From NCBI RefSeq assembly GCF_000204645.1, contig NC_015422.1, positions 1,939,001 through 2,003,000 on the forward strand: a stretch of DNA of 64,000 bases, written 5' to 3'. Below are positions 17,027 through 25,046 of this stretch, piece after piece. The first letter of the stretch is position 1; each line of letters opens with the position of its first letter. The position numbers and the translations under genes were made by a program. This stretch comes from Alicycliphilus denitrificans K601 (GTDB lineage: Bacteria > Pseudomonadota > Gammaproteobacteria > Burkholderiales > Burkholderiaceae_C). Under the pieces are notes generated by a model. That model was not told the DNA's origin, ran no database searches, and saw only the letters and a list, made by a program, of their open reading frames with translations.

Positions 17027-18001
17027 TCACTGTTCGAGCTTGATGCCGGCCCTGGCGATGATCCTGCCGTACTGGTCGTACACGGCGCGCAGCATCCTGG
17101 CCGCCTCTTCAGGCGTCGAGATGTAGGGTTCCATGACCTGCAATGCCAGCGCGTTCCTGACCTCGGGCAGCGCGAGGATGCGGTTGATCTCGGCGTTCAG
17201 CTTGGCGATGATCGGCTTGGGCGTGCCGGCTGGCGCGATGGCCATGAACCAGACGCTCATGTCGATCTCCGGCAGGCCCATCTCGGCGAAGGTCGGCACC
17301 TCGGGAAAGGCCGCGAGCCGCTTCGGCCCGGTCACCGCCAGCGGCTTCAGGCGCTTGTCCTTGGCAAAGGGCAGCGTGGTCGCCGGCGTGTCGAAGATGA
17401 AGTGCACCTGGCCGCCCATCAGGTCCTGCAGCATCTGCGGCGTGCCCTGGTACGAGACTTGGACCGCCTTGGTGCCGGTCTCCATCAGGAACAGTTCCGA
17501 GATCAGGCGCGTCACGCTGCCGCTGCCGATGGTGGCGACATTCAACTGCCCCGGCTTGTCCTTCAGCAGCGCGATGAACTCCGGGAGGGTCGAGGCTGGC
17601 ACCGTCGGGTTGACGTCCAGCAGCAGCTCCGTCTTCACCAGCGTCGCCACCGGCGTGAAGTCCTTCATCGTGTCGTACGGCAGGTTCTTCAGCAGGTGCC
17701 CGTTGGCGAGATGCGAGTTGACGACCAGCATGATCGTGTAGCCGTCCGGCGGCGACTTGGCCAACGCGTGGGTCCCGATGACGGTGCTGCCGCCGGGCCG
17801 GTTGTCGACCAGCACCTGCTGCTTCCAGGCCTCGGTCAGCTTCGTCCCGACGAGGCGGGCGACGGTGCTGGTGCTGCCTCCGGGGCTGTACGGCACGATG
17901 AAGCGGATCGGCTTGGTCGGATAGTTCTCGACCTGGGCGGAGGCGAGAAAGGGGGCACTGGCCGCCACGCAGGCCAGCAAGGTCTTGAGGATCGGTCGCA
18001 T
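17027..18001 (-). CDS. Bug/TctC periplasmic receptor (first of the tandem run)
   Basis: 324 residues from ATG 18001, behind GAAGGAGACAAGC. The signal peptide is MRPILKTLLACVAASAPFLA-SAQ. Core motifs are YPTKPIRFIVPYSPGGSTS, DNRPGGSTVIGTHALAK and VSYQGTPQMLQDLMGGQVH. It follows the double-hotdog hydratase gene by 197 bp; nothing coding is visible in that space. It heads the four-receptor run. Confidence 0.9.
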   Translation of the reverse strand: MRPILKTLLACVAASAPFLASAQVENYPTKPIRFIVPYSPGGSTSTVARLVGTKLTEAWKQQVLVDNRPGGSTVIGTHALAKSPPDGYTIMLVVNSHLANGHLLKNLPYDTMKDFTPVATLVKTELLLDVNPTVPASTLPEFIALLKDKPGQLNVATIGSGSVTRLISELFLMETGTKAVQVSYQGTPQMLQDLMGGQVHFIFDTPATTLPFAKDKRLKPLAVTGPKRLAAFPEVPTFAEMGLPEIDMSVWFMAIAPAGTPKPIIAKLNAEINRILALPEVRNALALQVMEPYISTPEEAARMLRAVYDQYGRIIARAGIKLEQ

Positions 18002-18198
18002 GCTTGTCTCCTTCGATTTCTTGGTTGTGATTCAGTGGTCGCCCTGGTGCAGCTCGCCCGATGGCGCGCCGAGCAGGTGGTCGGCGCAGGAGGCGGTCGG
18101 TGCCGGGTCGGCGGTCGGCTTCAGGGTGGTGCACCGCCGAACGGTTCAAGCCCCTCGTCGGTCATCGCCAACTTTCCGAGGATGGAAAGGGCGCCGTC

Positions 18199-19056
18199 TC
18201 AGCGCAGGGTCGCGCGACCGTTGTTCAGCACGACGGTGTCGCGTTCGAGGACGCGGGCGCGGAACGACACCACCTTGTCGTCGACCCACATCTCCGTGCG
18301 GATGGTCTCGCCGGGGTACACGGGCGAGGAGAAGCGCACGTCGAAGCTGGCGAGGCGGTGCGGGTCGCCGTCGCAGAGCGCCCGGGTCACCGCCCAGGCG
18401 GCGATGCCGTAGCTCGCGAGCCCGTGCAGGATGGGCCGCTCGAAGCCGGCGGCGTGGCCTATCGCCGGCTCGGCGTGCAGGGGGTTGTAGTCGCCCGAGA
18501 GGCGGTAGATCAACGCCGCGCGCGGCTGCGTCGCGAAGTCCAGGCTGCGGTCTGGGGCGCGCGTGGGCAGCTCGTGCACGGGCTTCACCGGGCCGGCCGG
18601 TCCGCCGAAGCCCCCGTCGGCCCGGCAGAACGTGGTCGATGTCATCGTCGCGAGCGGCTCGCCCGTGGCGGCGTCGCGCACCGTGCGTTCCGAGTAGACG
18701 AGCATGCCCTTGCCGGGACCCTTGTCGACGATGCCGGTGATGCGCGTGCGGCCGATGATCTCGCCGGCCGGTGGCAGCGGCTTGTGCAGCGTCAGCCCCT
18801 GTTCACCGTGCACCAGCCGCACCCAGTCGATGCCGCTGCGCGGGTCCTTCATCCACATCCCGGGGTGGCCCAGCACGACCGCCATCGTCGGCAGCACCAG
18901 CAGATTCTTCTCGTAGACGAAGCGCAGCTCGGTCTCGTCCAGCGGGTCGGTGCCGAGGCCGATGCCCAGCGCGTACAGCATCGTGTCGCGCTCGGTGTAG
19001 CGCTGGTGCACGTCCTCGAAAGGCCAGGCCATCAGCCTGTCATAGTCAATCGCCAT
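18199..19056 (-). CDS. Double-hotdog MaoC-type enoyl-CoA hydratase (hydratase 2)
   Basis: 285 residues from ATG 19056, with AGGAG 7 bases upstream. Two hotdog halves are visible. The C-terminal half carries the hydratase-2 motif YRLSGDYNPLHAEPAIGHAA, in which the Asp and His are the catalytic pair, followed by RPILHGLASYGIAAWAV. The length and double-domain layout match eukaryotic MFE-2 hydratase 2 and bacterial enzymes that hydrate bulky 2-enoyl-CoA to the (R)-3-hydroxy product. It follows the decayed SDR at 19068 by 11 bp. In MFE-2-like systems an SDR of that type oxidises the hydratase product, so the broken neighbour was probably its partner. Confidence 0.9.
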   Translation of the reverse strand: MAIDYDRLMAWPFEDVHQRYTERDTMLYALGIGLGTDPLDETELRFVYEKNLLVLPTMAVVLGHPGMWMKDPRSGIDWVRLVHGEQGLTLHKPLPPAGEIIGRTRITGIVDKGPGKGMLVYSERTVRDAATGEPLATMTSTTFCRADGGFGGPAGPVKPVHELPTRAPDRSLDFATQPRAALIYRLSGDYNPLHAEPAIGHAAGFERPILHGLASYGIAAWAVTRALCDGDPHRLASFDVRFSSPVYPGETIRTEMWVDDKVVSFRARVLERDTVVLNNGRATLR

Positions 19057-19067
19057 CTTGTTGCTCC

Positions 19068-19363
19068 TCAAATGGGGTCCCACGAGAACACGGCGGACGT
19101 GCTCCCGAGCGGAATGAAATCGGGCCGGATCCCTGGCGGCGAGCGCGCGGCGATGCTCTGCGGGTCCAGCGGTGGCAGGCGTGCATGCCGCGTATGGGAC
19201 GCGGCAGACTCATCTGAAATATTTCGTCGGTGCGCACCGCGAAGGCGTCGTTGCCCACGCTGGCGCCCTCGGCGGCCACCAGCAGCGCGATGTCGTGGCC
19301 GATGCCGCGTCCCGCGCCTGTGAGCGCAACGACTTTGTCGTGCCGCTTGCTGCTGATGCCCAT
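19068..19363 (-). pseudogene. SDR dehydrogenase (MFE-2 type) with internal deletion and frameshift
   Basis: ATG 19363 begins MGISSKRHDKVVALTGAGRG, the cofactor-binding start of an SDR, and reads to AAEGASV. It then jumps directly to the far C-terminal part of the same kind of enzyme (AFAVRTDEIFQMSLPRPIRG). A frameshift near 19170 moves the ending PLDPQSIAARSPPGIRPDF and VFSWDPI into another frame, stopping at 19068. Roughly 200 residues between the two parts are gone, including the Ser-Tyr-Lys active site. The gene is dead but still lies behind an intact palindrome at 19385 and in front of the hydratase gene. Confidence 0.72.
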
Positions 19364-19384
19364 CCGTGCGATGCCTCGTTCTAG

Positions 19385-19398
19385 CTAACAATCGTTAG
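19385..19398. promoter_or_regulatory. Palindrome CTAAC-N4-GTTAG upstream of the SDR remnant operon
   Basis: CTAAC-AATC-GTTAG is a perfect inverted repeat 21 bp upstream of the start of the SDR remnant. The same arms with a different centre (GCTT) are found at 21292, upstream of etfB. The size and symmetry fit a TetR-family operator; no TetR gene is in the window. Confidence 0.6.
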
Positions 19399-19444
19399 GT
19401 AAGGTTCCACAGCGGCGATGGGGAGCGTTGCACGCCCGCGCGCC

Positions 19445-20302
19445 TCAGTGCCGGCGGGCCGGCCGCGCCGCCAGCACGCCCGCCAGGGGCGACAAGTCGG
19501 GCAAGTCGTCGAGCTGGTCGACCAGCCGCAGCAAGCTGCGCGCGTCGGCCTCGTCGAGCACGGGCAGGGACTGGTGGCGGAAACGCACCTCCAGGTTCCG
19601 CTGTTGCTCAGTGGTGTCCTGCGGCATGGGCTGGTCCAGCTGCGGCAGGACGGCGGGCCATGGCCCCGACAGCGTCTCAGCCCCGTGGCCGTAGCCGCGT
19701 GCGGCGAGATGGACGGCGAGCAGGCCGTCCGCCGCGGCTTTGCCGGCCTGCATTGGCCGGCTCAGGCCCGCAGCCCCAAGGGCCGTTGCGCCGGCCAATG
19801 CGAACGCGGCGGCGGTGTCGGCCGCATTGAGCTGCAGCAGGTGGGCGCCGCCCGCGGCTGCGGCCAGCGCCGCCGCGCCGGGGCTGCCGGTCGCGATGCG
19901 GTCGAGCAGGTCCTGGCCAGCGGCGAACGCGGTCAGGAACGCGCGGCCGCTGTCTCCGCGCGACTCGGCCAGAGCCAGCAGCGAGGCGACCAGCACAGCC
20001 GACCCGATCGACATCGCGCCATTGCCCTCCGCTGCTTGGGACGCCGCCGCGTTGACCAGCGCTGCCTGCCGCGTCGAGGTGGCGAACCCGTGGCCGACGA
20101 CGGTGGCCTGCCCGTGGCCGCCCTGCTCCAGCGCGTCCTCTGCGAGCAGGTGCACCAGCGGATCCTGCGCGCCGGACAGCGTGACGGCCATCCATGCGAA
20201 CAGGGCCTGCCGCAACTGCAGTCGGCGGATGGGGCCGAGATCGCTGAAGCGCCAGGCGGCGCTGTGCTGCGCGAGTGTGAGCGTTACGGCGCTGCCTTGC
20301 AT
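19445..20302 (-). CDS. Short MmgE/PrpD-family protein
   Basis: 285 residues, much shorter than the usual 450 of the family (compare the gene at 29554). The all-helical domain is visible: LTLAQHSAAWRFSDLGP, GHGFATSTRQAALVNAAASQ, SIGSAVLVASLLALAESRG. The C-terminal alpha/beta lid domain is mostly missing. Family members include 2-methylcitrate dehydratase and aconitate decarboxylase. The start is ATG 20302 with AAGGAG 6 bases before it; a GTG one codon upstream would sit too close to that site. The protein may be a degraded or truncated enzyme; I would not assign activity. Confidence 0.65.
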   Translation of the reverse strand: MQGSAVTLTLAQHSAAWRFSDLGPIRRLQLRQALFAWMAVTLSGAQDPLVHLLAEDALEQGGHGQATVVGHGFATSTRQAALVNAAASQAAEGNGAMSIGSAVLVASLLALAESRGDSGRAFLTAFAAGQDLLDRIATGSPGAAALAAAAGGAHLLQLNAADTAAAFALAGATALGAAGLSRPMQAGKAAADGLLAVHLAARGYGHGAETLSGPWPAVLPQLDQPMPQDTTEQQRNLEVRFRHQSLPVLDEADARSLLRLVDQLDDLPDLSPLAGVLAARPARRH

Positions 20303-20317
20303 CACACACTCCTTATC

Positions 20318-20515
20318 TCAACGTTCCCCCCACGCCGGCGTGCGTTTCTCGCACTCCTGGCATGGCCCTCGAGCGCGTGTTCGCCCAGGTCCACCGGGGC
20401 GCAGGCGCGATATGGCGCGCGCAGCGCCGCGCTGCGCCCCATCCCGGCGCACGGACGCACCGTCTTCTTCGCTGCGCGCACGCCGTTGTTCACCGCAAGG
20501 AGGAGGGCGCCGGTC
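20318..20515 (-). pseudogene. Remnant of a crotonase C-terminus
   Basis: Just upstream of the PrpD gene the minus strand encodes ECEKRTPAWGER followed by TGA at 20318-20320, the typical end of enoyl-CoA hydratases (compare ...EKRAPRWIGA at 37480). One frame over and directly preceding it is LGEHALEGHA, fitting the helix that comes before this tail. The earlier part of the gene is absent or unrecognisable and overlaps the end of the truncated IclR gene. I read it as the stub of a deleted crotonase. Confidence 0.5.
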
Positions 20516-20939
20516 ATTGCCGCGCGGCTTCCATGTGGTGATCCCGGCGGACGGTGCGGTGCGGCCGACCCTGCAGCACCTGCTGGCACATGGCGTCGAA
20601 ACAGGCGCTGGAGCTGGACTGCGGCGCCCGCGGCGCGCGGCGCTCGGCCGCCTCGCTCTGGCGCGCGGCGACCAGTTGCGCGCCCATCGCGAGCGACTCC
20701 GGGCCCAGCCGGTACAAGCCGTCCTTGCGCTGCAGGTAGCAATGCGCGGTGAGACCGCGCAGCAGCGAGAGCACGCTGGTCTTGGGCGCCTCCAGCGCCG
20801 CGCTGAGCTGCGCGAGCGAGAGGCCGCCCGGCCGATCCGCTAGCAGACGAAGCAGGTGCAAGACGCGCGTCAGCGCCATCGGCGCACGGTCCTCGCCCAG
20901 GGTGTTCCGCTGCGGGTTTGCGCCACTGTTGAGGTCCAT
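20514..20939 (-). pseudogene. Truncated IclR-family regulator (DNA-binding part only)
   Basis: 141 residues from ATG 20939. The winged helix is complete (TRVLHLLRLLADRPGGLSLA, LEAPKTSVLSLLRGLTAH, DGLYRLGPESLAMG), but the effector-binding domain that should follow is replaced by about 45 unrelated residues. AAGGAG lies 10 bases upstream of ATG 20939 and only 1 base before the alternative ATG 20948. The operator-like repeat at 20967 lies immediately upstream. A DNA-binding fragment might still occupy the operator, but it could not respond to a ligand. It abuts the crotonase stub, so one deletion probably removed both gene parts. Confidence 0.68.
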
Positions 20940-20966
20940 GCTGCACATGCTCCTTTTTCTTGTTGC

Positions 20967-20982
20967 GTTCGAATCTACGAAC
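20967..20982. promoter_or_regulatory. Operator-like inverted repeat GTTCG-N6-CGAAC (copy 2)
   Basis: GTTCG-AATCTA-CGAAC is a perfect 5-bp inverted repeat with a 6-bp centre, 28 bp upstream of the truncated IclR start. It is followed by GGTATGGTGATTTAAA, resembling the flank of the copy at 6637. Confidence 0.65.
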
Positions 20983-21122
20983 GGTATGGTGATTTAAAGA
21001 ATACTCCGGGACCTGCGCCACGGTCAAACAGGCTTTCCCTTGCATCCCTCTGGCAGGCAGCCACCCAGAGGGCGGTCCACTCGGACGTCGCATGGCGTCG
21101 CGATGCGGCACCCACGAACGAA

Positions 21123-21138
21123 GTTCGAATATGCGAAC
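21123..21138. promoter_or_regulatory. Operator-like inverted repeat GTTCG-N6-CGAAC (copy 3)
   Basis: GTTCG-AATATG-CGAAC is identical in its arms and nearly so in its centre to the copy at 20967, and lies about 200 bp before the etfB start. Two copies 156 bp apart could allow looping by an IclR tetramer. Confidence 0.62.
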
Positions 21139-21291
21139 AACGCTGACGACAAAGCGGACGGGGCGAGACCGCTGCAGGACGTGTGCGCTGTCGATCTGAG
21201 CGTGAACGCGCATGGTCCGCACGCGACTCCCCCTCGGCGATCCGGAGGCCGACGTCGCGCGTCGCTGCGCTCCTGCCATTGCGCCGTTTGC

Positions 21292-21305
21292 CTAACGCTT
21301 GTTAG
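21292..21305. promoter_or_regulatory. Palindrome CTAAC-N4-GTTAG upstream of etfB
   Basis: CTAAC-GCTT-GTTAG, 31 bp before the etfB start, has the same arms as the site at 19385. Its closeness to the start suggests that it covers the promoter or the early transcribed region. Confidence 0.62.
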
Positions 21306-21336
21306 ACTGGCGGCCCTTGCGAGCATTGGAGAAGCA

Positions 21337-22089
21337 GTGAAGGTATTGGTGGCTGTGAAGCGGGTGCTGGACTACAACGTGAGGGCCCGCGTGAAGTCCG
21401 ACGGTTCCGGGGTCGACCTGGCAAATCAGAAGATGTCGATGAACCCCTTCGACGAGATCGCCTGTGAGGAGGCGGTGCGGCTGAGGGAGGCCGGTGTCGC
21501 GAGCGAGGTCATCGCGGTCTCGTGCGGGCCTGCCGCCTGTCAGGAGACGCTGCGCAGCGCGATGGCGATGGGGGCCGATCGCGCCGTGCTGGTCGAGACT
21601 TCCGAGGCGCTGGAGCCGCTCGCGGTCGCCAAGCTGATGCGCCATGTCGCGCAGAAGGAAGGGGTGACGCTCGCGATCTTCGGCAAGCAGGCGATCGACG
21701 GCGACGCCGGCCAGACCGGCCAGATGTTCGCCGCGCTGATGGGATGGCCGCAGGCGACCTTCGCTTCCAAGGTGGAGGCCGCCGACGGCGGGCTCGCCGT
21801 TACCCGCGAGATCGACGGTGGGCTCGAGACGCTGCAGCTCGAGCTGCCGGCGGTGGTCACGACCGACCTGCGCCTGAACGAGCCGCGCTTTATCACCCTG
21901 CCCAGCATCATGAAGGCGAAGAAGAAGCCGATGGAAGTGCTCGAAGCCGCCGCGCTGGGCATCGACATCGCGCCGCGCCTGAAAACGCTCAAGGTGATGG
22001 AGCCCGCGGCGCGCAAGGCCGGCGTGCAGGTCGCCGACGTGAACGGACTGGTCAAGAAGCTGAAGGAAGAAGCGAAGGTGATTGCATGA
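21337..22089 (+). CDS. etfB: Electron transfer flavoprotein beta subunit
   Basis: 250 residues from GTG 21337, the usual EtfB length. The N-terminus [20 protein letters not shown] and the AMP-binding region [20 protein letters not shown] are characteristic, as is the C-terminal [16 protein letters not shown] recognition loop segment. With EtfA it takes electrons from acyl-CoA dehydrogenases and passes them to the quinone pool via ETF:ubiquinone oxidoreductase. The frame is open upstream to 21040 but only the part from GTG matches the family; GGAG sits 8 bases before it. The stop overlaps the etfA start (ATGA). Two palindromes lie upstream. Confidence 0.95.
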   Translation: MKVLVAVKRVLDYNVRARVKSDGSGVDLANQKMSMNPFDEIACEEAVRLREAGVASEVIAVSCGPAACQETLRSAMAMGADRAVLVETSEALEPLAVAKLMRHVAQKEGVTLAIFGKQAIDGDAGQTGQMFAALMGWPQATFASKVEAADGGLAVTREIDGGLETLQLELPAVVTTDLRLNEPRFITLPSIMKAKKKPMEVLEAAALGIDIAPRLKTLKVMEPAARKAGVQVADVNGLVKKLKEEAKVIA

Positions 22090-23027
22090 GCATCCTGGTC
22101 ATAGCCGAACATGACAACGCGGCGCTCAACCCGTCGACCCTGAATACGCTGAGCGCTGCCACCCGCCTGGGTGGCGACGTGCGGCTGCTGGTGGCCGGCA
22201 GCGGCTGCAGCGCGGTCGCGCGGTCGGCGGCCGGCATCGCCGGGGTCGCCAAGGTGCTGCTGGCCGACGCCGAGCACCACCAGTCCCAACTCGCCGAGAC
22301 GCTGGCGGAGCTGGTCGTCGAGGTGGTGCGTGCCGACGCCGATTGCACTCACGTGCTGGCGCCCAGCACGTCCTTCGGCAAGAATGTGCTGCCGCGCATC
22401 GCCGCGCTCCTCGACGTGTCGCAGGTCTCCGACGTCGTCGCCATCGAAACGCCCGACACCTTCGTGCGTCCGTTCTATGCGGGCAATGCGCTGGCGCGGG
22501 TCCAGTCCAGCGACCGGATCAAGGTGCTGAGCATCCGCACGACGGCCTTCGACGCCGCCTTGGCGGGTGGCGGCGCGACCATCGAGAACGTGGCGTCGAC
22601 GCCGCGGGCCCATCCCCACACGCGTCTCGTGGGGCGCGAGGTGGTGAAGTCGGAGCGGCCGGCGCTCGCGGCGGCCTCGATCGTCGTGTCGGGCGGCCGC
22701 GGCATGGGCTCCGCGGAGAACTTCAACGCGGTGCTTGAGCCGCTGGCGGACAAGCTCGGCGCCGCGCTTGGCGCGTCGCGCGCGGCGGTCGACGCCGGCT
22801 ACGCGCCCAACGACTTCCAGGTCGGGCAGACCGGCAAGATCGTCGCGCCGACACTGTACGTGGCGGTGGCCATCTCCGGGGCGATACAGCACCTCGCCGG
22901 GATGAAGGACAGCAAGGTCATCGTCGCGATCAACAAGGACCCCGAAGCGCCGATCTTCCAGGTGGCCGACTACGGCCTCGCGGCGGATCTGTTCACCGCC
23001 GTGCCGGAGCTCGTGACGGCCCTTTGA
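22086..23027 (+). CDS. etfA: Electron transfer flavoprotein alpha subunit
   Basis: 313 residues. The FAD-binding C-terminal domain is clear: [50 protein letters not shown] and [18 protein letters not shown]. The N-terminal domain starts [17 protein letters not shown]. Coupled to etfB by a 4-bp overlap. This pair is the likely electron acceptor for the several acyl-CoA dehydrogenases in the window, and its presence indicates that the island brings its own redox partner. A crotonase gene follows after 34 bp. Confidence 0.95.
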   Translation: MSILVIAEHDNAALNPSTLNTLSAATRLGGDVRLLVAGSGCSAVARSAAGIAGVAKVLLADAEHHQSQLAETLAELVVEVVRADADCTHVLAPSTSFGKNVLPRIAALLDVSQVSDVVAIETPDTFVRPFYAGNALARVQSSDRIKVLSIRTTAFDAALAGGGATIENVASTPRAHPHTRLVGREVVKSERPALAAASIVVSGGRGMGSAENFNAVLEPLADKLGAALGASRAAVDAGYAPNDFQVGQTGKIVAPTLYVAVAISGAIQHLAGMKDSKVIVAINKDPEAPIFQVADYGLAADLFTAVPELVTAL

Positions 23028-23061
23028 TGAGAGATGAGGTCCGTCGAAAAAGGAGAACATC

Positions 23062-23832
23062 GTGACGGTTCGAGTGGAAATCGACGCCGGCATTGCCCGG
23101 GTCACCCTGGACGCCCCCGCGCGCCGCAATGCGTTGAGCGCCGAGATGAAGGACCGGCTGATCGCCACGTTCCAAGGGTTCGCGGAGGATGACCGCGTGC
23201 GGGCCGTCATCCTCACCGGCGCCAACAACGCCTTCTGCTCGGGCGCGGATGTGACGTCCTTCGGAGCGTCGGACATCCGCGGCGGGCGCCGCCGGCTGGC
23301 CTCCGCCCACGCCCTGATCCGCGCGATGGTCCACCTGGAGAAGCCCATCATCGCCGCGGTGCGCGGGCCGGCTGTCGGCATCGGCTGGAGTCTTGCGCTG
23401 GCCAGCGACTACATCCTCGCGACGCCCACCGCGAAGTTCGGGCAGCTCTTCAGGAACGTCGGCCTCGCGCCCGACGGTGGCGCCGCCTTTTTGCTCGCGC
23501 AGTACGTCGGCGTGCTGCGCGCCAAGGAGCTGGTGATGTCGGCACGCATCGTGACCGGCGAGGAGGCGATGCGCCTGAACCTGCTGACGGAGCTGGTCGC
23601 CGAAGACCAGCTCGACCAGCGCGCAAGCGCGATTGCGACCGACCTCGCGGCGTCGGCGGGCCTGGCGCTCGGCATGGCCAAGCGCCTGTTCGTGGGCACT
23701 GCGGGAGTCGGCATCGATGCCTTCCTCGAGCTCGAGTCGCACGTGCAGAACCAGCTGCTCGCGAGCCGCGACCACAAGGAAGGCGCCGCCGCCTTCGTCG
23801 CAAAGCGCCCACCGAAGTTCGAAGGTCGCTGA
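23062..23832 (+). CDS. Enoyl-CoA hydratase/isomerase family protein
   Basis: 256 residues from GTG 23062, with AAGGAG 8 bases upstream. Motifs: TGANNAFCSGADVTSF and AAVRGPAVGIGWSLALASD for the oxyanion hole, then FGQLFRNVGLAPDGGAAFLL, where the hydratase glutamate position is not Glu and an Asp (APD) follows. As for the gene at 10903, this is the isomerase-like (PaaG/ECI) pattern. Ends with VAKRPPKFEGR, a normal crotonase C-terminus. Same operon as etfBA. Confidence 0.87.
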   Translation: MTVRVEIDAGIARVTLDAPARRNALSAEMKDRLIATFQGFAEDDRVRAVILTGANNAFCSGADVTSFGASDIRGGRRRLASAHALIRAMVHLEKPIIAAVRGPAVGIGWSLALASDYILATPTAKFGQLFRNVGLAPDGGAAFLLAQYVGVLRAKELVMSARIVTGEEAMRLNLLTELVAEDQLDQRASAIATDLAASAGLALGMAKRLFVGTAGVGIDAFLELESHVQNQLLASRDHKEGAAAFVAKRPPKFEGR

Positions 23833-23951
23833 GAACCGGGGCGCGCGGTGTTCCGACCGATCCCCATGTCCAGCCAGCCGATTGCAAGCGATGTTCGCGG
23901 CCCCTGCTGCCTGCCCGGCGCCCGCGAGAACAACAAGGAGACCGACAGAAG

Positions 23952-24911
23952 ATGGGCACGCTGAAAATTCTCGACGGCAAGCTGCGGCTGCCCGTGATCT
24001 GCTCGCCGATGTTCACCGTGTCGTATCCGGCATTGGTCGCCGCGCAGTGCAAGGCCGGTGTCGTCGGCTCGTTCCCGGCGCTCAACGCACGCCCCGAACC
24101 GGAGCTGGGGCGCTGGCTGACCGAGCTGAAGGCCGAGCTCGCCGCCCATGCGGCCGCCAACCCTCACCAGAAGGTGGCTCCCTTTGCCGTCAACCAGATC
24201 ATCAAGAAGGACAACACGCGGCTCGAGCACGATCTGGCGGTGTGCGCGAAGCACCAGGTGCCGATCACCATCACCAGCCTGCGTGCACCCAACGAACTGG
24301 TGCAGGAGATCCACGGCTACGGCGGCGTGATCCTGCATGATGTCGTCAACCTGCGGCACGCGATGAAGGCACTCGAAGGCGGCGTCGACGGGCTGATCCT
24401 GGTCGCCGCCGGTGCCGGCGGGCATGCCGGGCGCCTCAATCCCATCGCATTCGTCAACGAGGTCCGCAAGCACTACGACGGGCCGATCGCGCTGTCGGGC
24501 ACGATCTCGAATGGGGCCGGCATCCTGGCGGCGCAGGCGATGGGCGCCGACTACGCCTACATCGGCACCCGCTTCATCGCCACCACCGAATCGAATGCCA
24601 GCGAGCCCTACAAGCAGGGGGTCCTGCAGGGCAACGCCGAGGACGTGATCTACACCGACTACTTCTCGGGGGTGCACGCCAACTACCTGCGCGCCAGCAT
24701 CGTCGCCGCGGGCCTCGACCCCGAGAACCTGCCGACCTCTTCGGGCCAGCGGCCGCTGCTGCGCACCAGCGCCTGGAAGGACGTGTGGGGCGTGGGCCAG
24801 GGGATTGGCTCGATTGCCGACATCCCCGATGTGGCGACCCTCGTAGCGCGCATGGAGGCGGAATACCAGGCGGCCAGGGACAAGCTGCTGCGCTCGTACG
24901 AGGGAGCGTAG
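23952..24911 (+). CDS. NAD(P)H-dependent flavin oxidoreductase / nitronate monooxygenase-like
   Basis: 319 residues with a TIM-barrel flavoprotein layout: LPVICSPMFTVSYPALVAAQ at the N-terminus (FMN loop), AAGAGGHAGRLNP with His158 at the position of the nitronate monooxygenase catalytic base, and SGTISNGAGILAAQAMGADY then IGTRF for phosphate binding. Such genes often accompany acyl-CoA catabolic operons, where some act as 2-enoyl or quinone reductases, so the nitronate activity is not certain. ATG 23952 follows ACAAGGAGACCGACAAG. It ends the etf operon. Confidence 0.85.
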   Translation: MGTLKILDGKLRLPVICSPMFTVSYPALVAAQCKAGVVGSFPALNARPEPELGRWLTELKAELAAHAAANPHQKVAPFAVNQIIKKDNTRLEHDLAVCAKHQVPITITSLRAPNELVQEIHGYGGVILHDVVNLRHAMKALEGGVDGLILVAAGAGGHAGRLNPIAFVNEVRKHYDGPIALSGTISNGAGILAAQAMGADYAYIGTRFIATTESNASEPYKQGVLQGNAEDVIYTDYFSGVHANYLRASIVAAGLDPENLPTSSGQRPLLRTSAWKDVWGVGQGIGSIADIPDVATLVARMEAEYQAARDKLLRSYEGA

Positions 24912-24932
24912 ACGGTCGGTTGGCGTTCCTCT

Positions 24933-24964
24933 CATAGTGAAATTTGGGTATTCATAACGAAATT
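24933..24964. promoter_or_regulatory. Tandem direct repeat operator (two 12-bp units, 20-bp period), site 1
   Basis: CATAGTGAAATT at 24933 and CATAACGAAATT at 24953 are direct repeats exactly 20 bp apart. They lie 83 bp before the Bug receptor gene at 25047. The same arrangement occurs at 34979, 35109 and 45272. The 20-bp step puts both units on one face of the helix. Confidence 0.7.
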
Positions 24965-25046
24965 CGCTCGGTATGATGTTTTGGCAGACAGCACAGGCCC
25001 GGGGGCGGTTCCGCCCGCGGAGCGGACACCCCCACAGGAGACTGCA

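Larger units (their letters stand above)
20983..21336. other. Intergenic region between truncated iclR and etfB
   Basis: About 350 bp without a supportable gene. It holds two palindromes (21123 and 21292, listed separately). Open frames through it lack ribosome sites and any family character, so I treat it as the control region of the etfBA operon. Confidence 0.6.
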
